Shown here: piece after piece, positions 19,139-25,659 of the stretch
Layout of the letters: each line of letters begins with the position of its first letter
Numbering within the stretch: position 1 is the first letter of the stretch
From: Acidobacteriaceae bacterium
GTDB taxonomy: Bacteria > Acidobacteriota > Terriglobia > Bryobacterales > Bryobacteraceae
Assembly: GCA_019240475.1 (NCBI GenBank)
Contig: JAFAYI010000031.1
Span: forward strand, 496,001-560,000
Reading direction: 5' to 3'
DNA length: 64,000 nucleotides
Notes under the pieces: model-generated
Database searches by the model: none
What the model saw: the letters and a program-made list of their open reading frames with translations, nothing else
What the model was told of the DNA's origin: nothing
Position numbers and translations under genes: made by a program

Positions 19139-20149
19139 ATGATTTTCTCGATACCGGAAACCTTGGATAAAGCGAATAAGATCCTTCCCGAGACATTAGT
19201 GGGGCTGAGGATCTGGGAGCGGCGGCACATAGAGGAGTGGGTTCGCGCGAATCCGGAGATGCTCGGCGAAGAACTCCTGGTGCTGACCACGGAATTCGAT
19301 CAATTCGTAAACGCCAGCGACCGGCTGGACATTCTTGCGCTGGATCGCGCGGGCAACCTGGTTGTGATCGAGTTGAAGCGAGACTCCATGGCGGGCTACG
19401 CCGATCTGCAGGCGATTCGTTACGCAGCGATGGTCTCGTCGATGACCGTCGATCGACTCATTCCGTATTTTCTCGCTTATCGCAGAAAGAAGTGCAACGA
19501 GGATCTCAGCGAGACGGAAGCTAGAAATCAGATAACCAGGTTCGTCGACGACGAAGCGTTCTCAGAGCTTTCGACTCGACCGAGACTGATTCTGTGCTCC
19601 GAAGGTTTTTCTCAGGAAATCACGACGACTGTTCTTTGGCTACGAGATTCCAAGATCGATATAAGCTGTGTCAAAATCACCCCGTACAAAGTAAACGGGC
19701 AGATCGTCATTGTTCCCGAGATTGTCATACCACTCCCGCAGGCAAGGCAATACTTAATCGACATAAAAGTCAAAGAAGAGGAGCGCGAGCAGTCCACGCG
19801 AGGAAATCGCCCAAAAACAATGAGGATTCTTGTCGAGAACGGACTGGTACATCCCGGCGAGGCAATCTATCTCAGGAACGGTTTGCCCTCCTACGTGGCA
19901 TATCGTGAGAGCGACCCTATGTTTCAGGCAACCATCACGGGCAAACTGGGACAGAGCGACGCCGTCCGATGGAATAACGATGGTTTGGAGTACTCTGTCT
20001 CAAATCTGGCCTGGAAAATATTCAAGCTCTTCCATCCCGAGCAAAAGGATCCTGGAGGCGTTAACGGCAGTTGGCATTGGGTGAAGGAGGACGGCCGTTC
20101 GCTGTGGGAAATCGCGGAGGATTTTCTGGCAAAGAGGGCAGACGCTTAG
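19139..20149 (+). CDS. NucS/DUF91-like PD-(D/E)XK nuclease with C-terminal RAMA-like domain
   Basis: 336 residues. The core RLDILALDRAGNLVVIELKR carries the D...ExK triad (D64, E78, K80) and LQAIRYA supplies Q91, a layout seen in NucS/DUF91 endonuclease domains. The last 100 residues (HPGEAIYLR...YSVSNLAWKIF...VNGSWHW) resemble a RAMA domain, found with restriction and modification proteins. An in-frame ATG at 19094 would add 15 residues. I prefer 19139 because family members start at the equivalent of MIFSIPE. No good Shine-Dalgarno site is seen for either. Codon use is less GC-biased than in neighbours, suggesting acquisition. A DNA-cleaving defence or repair role is inference. Confidence 0.7.
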   Translation: MIFSIPETLDKANKILPETLVGLRIWERRHIEEWVRANPEMLGEELLVLTTEFDQFVNASDRLDILALDRAGNLVVIELKRDSMAGYADLQAIRYAAMVSSMTVDRLIPYFLAYRRKKCNEDLSETEARNQITRFVDDEAFSELSTRPRLILCSEGFSQEITTTVLWLRDSKIDISCVKITPYKVNGQIVIVPEIVIPLPQARQYLIDIKVKEEEREQSTRGNRPKTMRILVENGLVHPGEAIYLRNGLPSYVAYRESDPMFQATITGKLGQSDAVRWNNDGLEYSVSNLAWKIFKLFHPEQKDPGGVNGSWHWVKEDGRSLWEIAEDFLAKRADA

Positions 20150-20210
20150 GAGCGGTGGTTTGGATAGGGTGCAGGTGGCGGGATACGGAGGAGTGGCGTC
20201 AGGCGAGGGA

Positions 20211-20355
20211 TAAAGAGATTGCTCTTTCCTGCCGATGTATCGATAGGGGAGTGCTGCGCGCGGAGTTGGAAGGGGCCGGCGGCCGGCTTCGGCTTCGACG
20301 GCTTCGACGGGCTTTGGCGTGCTTCGCGGGAGCGCGTGGGCGCCGTGGGTAACGG
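20211..20355. repeat. REP-like/duplicated intergenic block, copy B (decayed)
   Basis: 20211-20265 matches the hairpin core of copies C and D with several changes that break the stem. 20272-20355 is almost identical to 21053-21142 of copy C, including TTCGACGG units (two here, three in C). Read on the minus strand, 20320-20355 could encode THGAHAL, like the end of the AhpD-like gene at 22902, so it may be a relic of a paralogue. Confidence 0.55.
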
Positions 20356-20432
20356 GGGCGATGGCGGCGGGTAAGTGGTGATGAACAGCGGGGGTGGGTG
20401 GTGCAATGGGAGCGTTGGCTCGCGGTTTACCT

Positions 20433-20630
20433 TCATCTGTCTGCTGATTTGGCCGGGATTTTTTTGAGGTTGCGGCGCAGGATCAGGCTGTCGGCCGGTC
20501 GGCTGATGCCGTTCGGGTTCTTTATAAGGACTTCGAGCAGTTGCCTTTCATAGTCCGTAATAGAAGGTCCCATTTCGGGTGAGAGAACCTGAGCATAGGT
20601 CCGTTCGAGATCTTCATTGCTGACGAGCAT
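20433..20630 (-). CDS. small unidentified ORF or gene remnant
   Basis: 65 codons from ATG 20630. The peptide (VSNEDLERTYAQVL; ITDYERQLLEVLIKN; LRRNLKKIP) has a normal helical, charged composition and does not look like a GC-bias shadow. The frame continues upstream to 20735, but that end runs into the duplicated pseudogene. It could be the 3' end of a gene cut by the duplication. I do not recognise the family. Confidence 0.35.
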   Translation of the reverse strand: MLVSNEDLERTYAQVLSPEMGPSITDYERQLLEVLIKNPNGISRPADSLILRRNLKKIPAKSADR

Positions 20631-20689
20631 CCTCGAAAAAAATGATATCGGAGGGCTTCCCATTTGGGGTGTACATAGTCCTCTAAATC

Positions 20690-20958
20690 GCCCAGGCAAG
20701 ATCGTTTGTTCGACGAGAATAACGGAAAGTACCATTCCGTGATGGAGCCGCAGGTCGACACGTTGGAGCGCTCCCTCCGCCTCGGTGTGGGCCCCGGGTT
20801 AAGTGCTTTTCCTGTCGACAGTCGGGCCGGCCAGAACCCTCCGGGTAATTTCAGGTTGCCGAACACGAAGACCGTATCTGGAGTTGCGTTCGACGGAGCA
20901 GGCGGTGTTTGGATCTCCGATTACGAGAAAGGCTCTGTTTCGGACCGATCCCGGTGAG
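20690..20958 (+). pseudogene. internally deleted duplicate of the 21224-22765 gene
   Basis: 20700-20790 matches 21705-21795 (shared GTGATGGAGCCGCAGGTCGA) and 20803-20958 matches 22604-22765 (shared GGAGTTGCGTTCGACGGAGC) at high identity. About 800 bp between these segments, and the whole 5' part, are missing. What remains would encode only the end of the propeller (SGVAFDGAGGVWISDYEKGS). The last codons are frameshifted relative to the parent (one T lost near 20940). The 3' flank is duplicated as well. Confidence 0.75.
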
Positions 20959-21160
20959 TTGATTGGGGCGATCGGGGTTCCTGGCGGTAAAGAGAATGGG
21001 ACTCCGCGCCGATGAGTCGATCAGGGGGAGTGTGCGGCGCGGAGCCCCCGCAAGGGCCGGCGGCCGGCTCGGCTTCGACGGATTCGACGGCTTCGACGGG
21101 CTTTGGCGTGCTTCGCGGGAGCGCGTGGGCGCCGTGGGTAAACGGCCGCGATGGCTCGCG
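20959..21160. repeat. REP-like hairpin and duplicated flank, copy C
   Basis: CTCCGCGCC (21002-21010) and GGCGCGGAG (21036-21044) form a perfect 9-bp inverted repeat with a 25-base loop. The bases before it (from 20946) match the 3' end and flank of the parent gene. After it comes a GC-rich block with three TTCGACGG units, shared with copy B. Confidence 0.65.
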
Positions 21161-21194
21161 GATTCGCCTGTATTGGTTGCGTTACATCGCAAAC

Positions 21195-21200
21195 TATGAT
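21195..21200 (+). promoter_or_regulatory. possible -10 element before the two-TM/propeller gene
   Basis: TATGAT is five of six matches to consensus and sits 24 bases before ATG 21224. No matching -35 is present: TTGGTT at 21174-21179 is only 15 bases away and TTGCGT overlaps it. Weak call. Confidence 0.3.
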
Positions 21201-21223
21201 ATGTAAGATCGGTCAAACCGATT

Positions 21224-22765
21224 ATGTCGCCTGAAACCTGGATTAACTTGCTGTACTTATACGGCCCCATGGCATTGTTCGTCTTCATGGTGTTTGTTCT
21301 TCTGGGAAAGGCTCGCAATACCGAAGGCTTGAATCAAAAGCAGCAACGAATCCAGGAGATCGCGCTGTCGCTCGTTTGGGTCTTCATTTTTGGTTTGGGA
21401 GTGACGATTGTACTTATATGGTGGCGCATCAACTTGCCGCATGAGTACGTGATCCGAGGGTCCATTCAAAACTTACGCGATCCGGAGACGATATCGACTA
21501 ACGACAATTTGTATTTGAGGAGAGTGTACAAGACGGCATTCGATATCGACTACGAATGGCGCATCTTGAGCGCTTCGCCTCCGACGGAACCGGTGGTGTT
21601 CCTGTTACAAGAGACGCCGGAATCCAAGACGGCCCTGCGATACAGAATTCCAGTTTCGGAGAAGCTTTATCGCGGCAGTGTTGAAATCTCCTACGACCGT
21701 TCGACGAGGAGAATGAGTCTCGAAAACGGAAAGTATCGTTCCGTGATGGAGCCGCAGGTCGACACGGCGGAAGCGCTCCCGCCGCCTCGCGGGGGGCTTC
21801 GGGTTGTGCACGCGGATGCGACCTCGCCTCCCGAGGAATTGATCAGAGCGCTGGACTCGAACGACCCGATCATTCGCGGGAATGCGAAGAAGAGTTTGGT
21901 GTCCTCAGGGCGGCCCGTTGTCGCAATCGCGGAGAAAGCCTCTTCCGATCCGAGTAACTCGCCTCGCTTGCGCGCGGAAGCCCTTGGAGTTGTTGAAGAG
22001 CTCGTCGGGCCCGCGGAAGTAAAGCGCGACGGATGGCAGCCGGTCGATCTGTCCTCGGACGCCAACCTCGGTCTGTTTGCGTTGAGCAAGGAAGGAGAAG
22101 TCTCGAAGATTGTCTTTGCTTCCTCCGGCACTCAAATTCAGCCGGCGTTTACAATACCTCGCGCCTACTCTCCCTTAGGAATCGCCGAGGACCAGAACGC
22201 GTTGTATGCGATTACCGGATCGAGCGCCGGCTGCACGGTGTTCAGATACCTTCCAAGTACGGGGCAGGTCTCGTCCTTTCTAATCGTGAACTTCGCATGC
22301 ACGGCAGTCGCGGCCCATGATGGAGGATTCTACGTAGCTGGCGGGACTGCAAATGAAATCCGATTCTGGCAGAGATGGGGCGGTTCGCAGCAGGGGGCGT
22401 CGTCATGGCCGGATATGCGCGGTATCGGGGCGATGTGGTTTGACGCATGGGGCAACCGGATTTTGATGGGGGACAACTTAACTGGAATGCTGTACGCCGC
22501 ATCGGTTCCAGGATTCAAGCGCGAGCGCCTAGCCTCTGGCATGGGTTGGATCAACAGCGTCGTGTGCGATCAAGCCGAGATTCTAGTGGCGTCCGGAAAG
22601 AAGGTGCTTTTCCTGACGCCAGGCGGGGCCGGCCAAAGCCCCCCGGGCAATTTTAAGCTGCCGAACGCGAAGAGAGTATCTGGAGTTGCGTTCGACGGAG
22701 CAGGCGGTGTTTGGATCTCCGATTACGAGAAAGGCTCTGTTTTCGGGCCGATCCCGGTGAGTTGA
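21224..22765 (+). CDS. membrane-anchored protein with two TM helices, HEAT-like segment and propeller-like C-terminus
   Basis: 513 residues. Helices at about 12-28 (GPMALFVFMVFVLLG) and 48-68 (LVWVFIFGLGVTIVLIWW) are separated by a short charged loop, so the large remainder lies on one side of the membrane. Residues about 205-265 (ELIRALDSNDPIIRGNAKKSLV) look like one or two HEAT-type helical repeats. The rest shows strands of the type GLFALSKEGEV, ALYAITGSSAG and GGVWISDYEKGS, like an NHL/SMP-30-type propeller. I know no named family with this order. A decayed copy lies just upstream. Confidence 0.65.
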   Translation: MSPETWINLLYLYGPMALFVFMVFVLLGKARNTEGLNQKQQRIQEIALSLVWVFIFGLGVTIVLIWWRINLPHEYVIRGSIQNLRDPETISTNDNLYLRRVYKTAFDIDYEWRILSASPPTEPVVFLLQETPESKTALRYRIPVSEKLYRGSVEISYDRSTRRMSLENGKYRSVMEPQVDTAEALPPPRGGLRVVHADATSPPEELIRALDSNDPIIRGNAKKSLVSSGRPVVAIAEKASSDPSNSPRLRAEALGVVEELVGPAEVKRDGWQPVDLSSDANLGLFALSKEGEVSKIVFASSGTQIQPAFTIPRAYSPLGIAEDQNALYAITGSSAGCTVFRYLPSTGQVSSFLIVNFACTAVAAHDGGFYVAGGTANEIRFWQRWGGSQQGASSWPDMRGIGAMWFDAWGNRILMGDNLTGMLYAASVPGFKRERLASGMGWINSVVCDQAEILVASGKKVLFLTPGGAGQSPPGNFKLPNAKRVSGVAFDGAGGVWISDYEKGSVFGPIPVS

Positions 22766-22901
22766 TGGGGGCGATCGGGGTTCCTGGGGCTAAAGAGAAT
22801 GGGACTTCGCGCCGATGAGTCGATCGGGGGGAGTGTGCGGCGCGGAGCCCCCGAAGGGGCCGCGGGCCGGCTTCGGCGGGCTGGCTGCGTTGTAACGTGC
22901 T
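22766..22901. repeat. REP-like hairpin and flank, copy D
   Basis: 22766-22860 is almost identical to 20955-21055, including CTTCGCGCC...GGCGCGGAG (one G-T wobble in the stem). It fills the whole gap between the propeller gene and the convergent AhpD-like gene, so it may serve both as a bidirectional mRNA 3' end. Confidence 0.65.
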
Positions 22902-23204
22902 TCACGCGATGGCGTGAGTGCCGTGGGTGATGGCGGCGCCGGCGCGGAGGGCGGCGGCGATGAGGACGACTTCGGAGATCTCCTGTTCGGTGGCGCCGGC
23001 CTCGCGGGCTTTCTTGGAATGAATCTCGATGCAGTAGGGGCATTGGGTTGTGAAGGCGACGGCCAGCGCCATGAGTTCCTTGTTCTTGCCCGAGATCGCA
23101 CCGGGGGCCATGGCGGCTTTGTCGAAGGCCCAGAAGGCTTTCATCGCATCGGGAGCGTTCGCTTCGATGTTCTTGAGCTTGGCGAGGTTTTTCATGTCGT
23201 ACAT
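22902..23204 (-). CDS. AhpD-like carboxymuconolactone decarboxylase family protein
   Basis: 100 residues, all alpha. The redox motif CPYC followed by IEIH (TQCPYCIEIHSKKA) is that of AhpD-type alkylhydroperoxidases. KNKELMALAVAF precedes it and THGTHAIA ends it. It probably reduces peroxide or acts in thiol redox chemistry in the cytoplasm. The frame stays open to 23336, but ATG 23204 has AAGGAG 6 bases before it and gives the family length. Confidence 0.88.
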   Translation of the reverse strand: MYDMKNLAKLKNIEANAPDAMKAFWAFDKAAMAPGAISGKNKELMALAVAFTTQCPYCIEIHSKKAREAGATEQEISEVVLIAAALRAGAAITHGTHAIA

Positions 23205-23210
23205 GCAGGT

Positions 23211-23216
23211 CTCCTT
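23211..23216 (-). promoter_or_regulatory. ribosome binding site setting the AhpD-like start
   Basis: AAGGAG on the minus strand, 6 bases before ATG 23204. It decides against the longer frame that opens at 23336. Confidence 0.7.
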
Positions 23217-23434
23217 GGGCCGTGAGAGGCGTAACGCTTTAGAAGAGTCTACCCCAGGCCGGTTTTGGAATGTTGATAGGCGTAGAGTCGGTAGACGCAG
23301 GAGGTAAGGGCGAATGAGCGCAACCGGTACAAGCACGATTTGAATGTCCTGCGCCGACGGCGCGAGTAAGTTAGCAAATCATTCAAAGTTTTTCGCGGGA
23401 TGTAACGCCACGGCTCAGAGGAACACTACCTAAT

Positions 23435-23452
23435 GTCTCAAGTAAGTGAGAC
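23435..23452. promoter_or_regulatory. perfect palindrome in the leader of the heme-binding-like gene
   Basis: GTCTCA and TGAGAC are perfect complements around a 6-base loop. The hairpin ends 3 bases before GGAGG (23456-23460) and covers the upstream candidate ATG at 23433. It could be an operator or a leader hairpin controlling initiation at 23466. Confidence 0.4.
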
Positions 23453-23465
23453 AACGGAGGTTTTG

Positions 23466-24647
23466 ATGAGCACAGTAGCACCAGTAGCGCCCGCGCTCGA
23501 GCGGGTATCTTCGGTCCGGATCAGCCCGGATAACGAGACCACTTTAGCCCAACTCGGACTGTTGGCCGAGCTGGCCGGGACGTGGTCGGGGCAGGGATTC
23601 AATCTAATTGCCCGACCGGATTTCGAGGGAAACGCGAATCTGTATCTTCAACTGAACCAGACGCGGGAGACGCTGAAGGCGGATCCGATTTCCTCCGCGA
23701 TTCCGAACCGGGGATTTGGGCAAGACGATATAGAGTTATTCGGGTTGACTTACCTGGATAAAATCAGCGATGTATTTACGGGCGGCGCGCTGCATATCGA
23801 GCCCGGGATTTGGGTGACGCAGCCGCCGACGAATTATCCTCCTGAGACGGGGGGGACGCAATCGGGGGCGCAGATTGTGGCGCGCATGGCGAGCATCCCT
23901 CACGGCAATTCCGTGTTGGCGCAGGGAGTGGCGACGCCGTTCACGGGAGCGCCGACATTGAAGACGGCGACGGCGGAATACAACGGGTCGGCGTTTCCGT
24001 CGTTTAACAGCACTCCGTTTCCGATACCGGCGAGCGGGCTACCGACGTTGAACGCGGCGGGGTCTTCGGAGAAGCTGACGGCGCCGGTAGCTCCGGGGTT
24101 TCAGCAATACGATTTGACGGTACCGGAATCGGCGGCGAATCCGAGGACTCCGTTTGGAACGAGTCCGCCGGACCCGGCGCTGCCCGCCAACATCCACGGC
24201 GTTCCGATGCAGGATGTGGTGAACGACCCGATCAAGCTGCTGCAGAAGACGGTGCAGGAGCAAGTAGCCTCGGGACACACGTTTGAGGGGACGGTGTTGA
24301 ATATCGCGACCCAGGCGAAGATTCAGTTTTTTGAGAAGGCCAACGCGAAGGCGGGCGATCCGAAGGTGACGGTGAGCCCGACGAACGGGGCGGGAGGGAT
24401 CGAAAACATTCTGTTCCTGGAGGGCGGCGAGCCATCGGGTTCGAAGGGGCCCAACGCGGACACGGCGCTGGTATACGCGACGTTTTGGCTGGAGCGGGTA
24501 AGCCATCCGGAACGGCAACCGTTCATGCAGCTGCAGTACGCGCAGATGGTGATTCTGAATTTCGGCATCCTGCTGGCGGGGGCGGGCGCGCCGGTGCTGG
24601 GGTGGCCGCACATTTCGGTTGGGACGCTACGAAAGACGTTCGGCTGA
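23466..24647 (+). CDS. heme-binding/nitrobindin-like beta-barrel protein
   Basis: 393 residues, no signal peptide. The N-terminal ELAGTWSGQGFNLIARP and LQLNQTRETL are like the first strands of nitrobindin/lipocalin-type heme-binding proteins, and HIEPGIWV follows. These families bind heme or small hydrophobic ligands; the distal ligand cannot be assigned here. The middle is Pro/Thr/Ala-rich. GGAGG 5 bases before ATG 23466 favours this start; ATG 23433 would add 11 residues and has a weaker GAGGA. Confidence 0.6.
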   Translation: MSTVAPVAPALERVSSVRISPDNETTLAQLGLLAELAGTWSGQGFNLIARPDFEGNANLYLQLNQTRETLKADPISSAIPNRGFGQDDIELFGLTYLDKISDVFTGGALHIEPGIWVTQPPTNYPPETGGTQSGAQIVARMASIPHGNSVLAQGVATPFTGAPTLKTATAEYNGSAFPSFNSTPFPIPASGLPTLNAAGSSEKLTAPVAPGFQQYDLTVPESAANPRTPFGTSPPDPALPANIHGVPMQDVVNDPIKLLQKTVQEQVASGHTFEGTVLNIATQAKIQFFEKANAKAGDPKVTVSPTNGAGGIENILFLEGGEPSGSKGPNADTALVYATFWLERVSHPERQPFMQLQYAQMVILNFGILLAGAGAPVLGWPHISVGTLRKTFG

Positions 24648-24701
24648 GGGGAAGGCGGCGGCAGGGCCGGCAGGCCGCATGGACCGCGCACACGGGCTCG
24701 C

Positions 24702-25553
24702 TTATTCGATAGAGACGTTGCCGGATTCGACGCGGATGTTGACGGTGGGGCCGCCGCCACGCACCTTGCCCTCGACGCGGTGCTTCGAAAGCTCGCCGTT
24801 GACGGACATTTCAGGGACGGAGATTCGGCCGCTGTCGGATTCGACGTTGACGTCGTAGCCGGCGTTGGAGGCCAGGCGAACGGAGACGCCGCCGGAATCG
24901 GCTTTGGCGCGGATGGGCGCGGCGTGGGTCTGGCTGAGATGGATGCCGCCGGAATCGGTTTCGGCATCGATGGAGCCGGCGATATCTTGGGCTTCGATGC
25001 CGCCGGAATCGACGCGGACGAAGGCGGCGCCTTTCACGCCTTCAATGCGAATGCCGCCGGAATCGGCTTCGGCGCGGACGTCGGAATCGATGTCGCGCAC
25101 GTCGATGCCGCCGGAATCGGTATGGGTTTCGGCGGGGCCATGGATGCCAGTGACGCGGATACCGCCGGAATCGGCGCGGGCGCGGAGGCGAGTGTCGCGG
25201 GGGGTTTCGATTTCCAGCCGCATGGAGATGTTCTTGAGCAGATCGCGGCTATGGACATAGCCGATGCGGATGTGGTTACCGTTTTGCTCGATGGGCGGGT
25301 TGCGTTCGATTTCGCGAATGTGCTGTTCGACATCGCTCGAAGAAAACCAGTTGTGATCGGCTTTGAGGATGGCGTGGATGTGGACGGCGCTGGACGAGCC
25401 GGAGGTCACGGTGATGCCACCGGAATCGGTCATGACATCCAGGTCGACGGGACCCGAGACGGAGAGGGTGCGGTCGAAGGATCCTTGCGATTGAGCGGCG
25501 CACAGGGCAGCGCCGGCGACGGTGAGGGCTACAGCCAGAAAAGTGGATTGCAT
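24702..25553 (-). CDS. exported DUF4097 protein made of DSGG repeats
   Basis: 283 residues with a signal peptide (LAVALTVAGAALCAAQ). From about residue 40 to the end, eight DSGG-type turns (DSGGI, DSGGV, DSGRI) recur, six of them about every 20 residues. They would build a right-handed beta-roll or helix, as in DUF4097/putative adhesin proteins. The turns are near-identical at the DNA level too. ATG 25553 has GAGGA 4 bases upstream, which sets it over the longer frame to 25601. An envelope or adhesive role is inference. Confidence 0.82.
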   Translation of the reverse strand: MQSTFLAVALTVAGAALCAAQSQGSFDRTLSVSGPVDLDVMTDSGGITVTSGSSSAVHIHAILKADHNWFSSSDVEQHIREIERNPPIEQNGNHIRIGYVHSRDLLKNISMRLEIETPRDTRLRARADSGGIRVTGIHGPAETHTDSGGIDVRDIDSDVRAEADSGGIRIEGVKGAAFVRVDSGGIEAQDIAGSIDAETDSGGIHLSQTHAAPIRAKADSGGVSVRLASNAGYDVNVESDSGRISVPEMSVNGELSKHRVEGKVRGGGPTVNIRVESGNVSIE

Positions 25554-25659
25554 AAGTTCCTCGCTTATTCCGGTACGAAGGTTAGGCACGCGATGTTCCA
25601 CAAACGCGGATAGAATGGAGAGCGCGATCGAGCGAAATCCACTTAGACGGTGAGTGAGT

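Noticed and set aside
20146..20436. Minus-strand 96-codon frame rich in Pro and Arg
   Set aside because: It corresponds to the repeat block (copy B) and its composition reflects the GC-rich repeat rather than a protein.
24485..24858. Small plus-strand frames between the heme-binding-like and DUF4097 genes
   Set aside because: They overlap confident genes and have shadow composition; nothing suggests a separate product.
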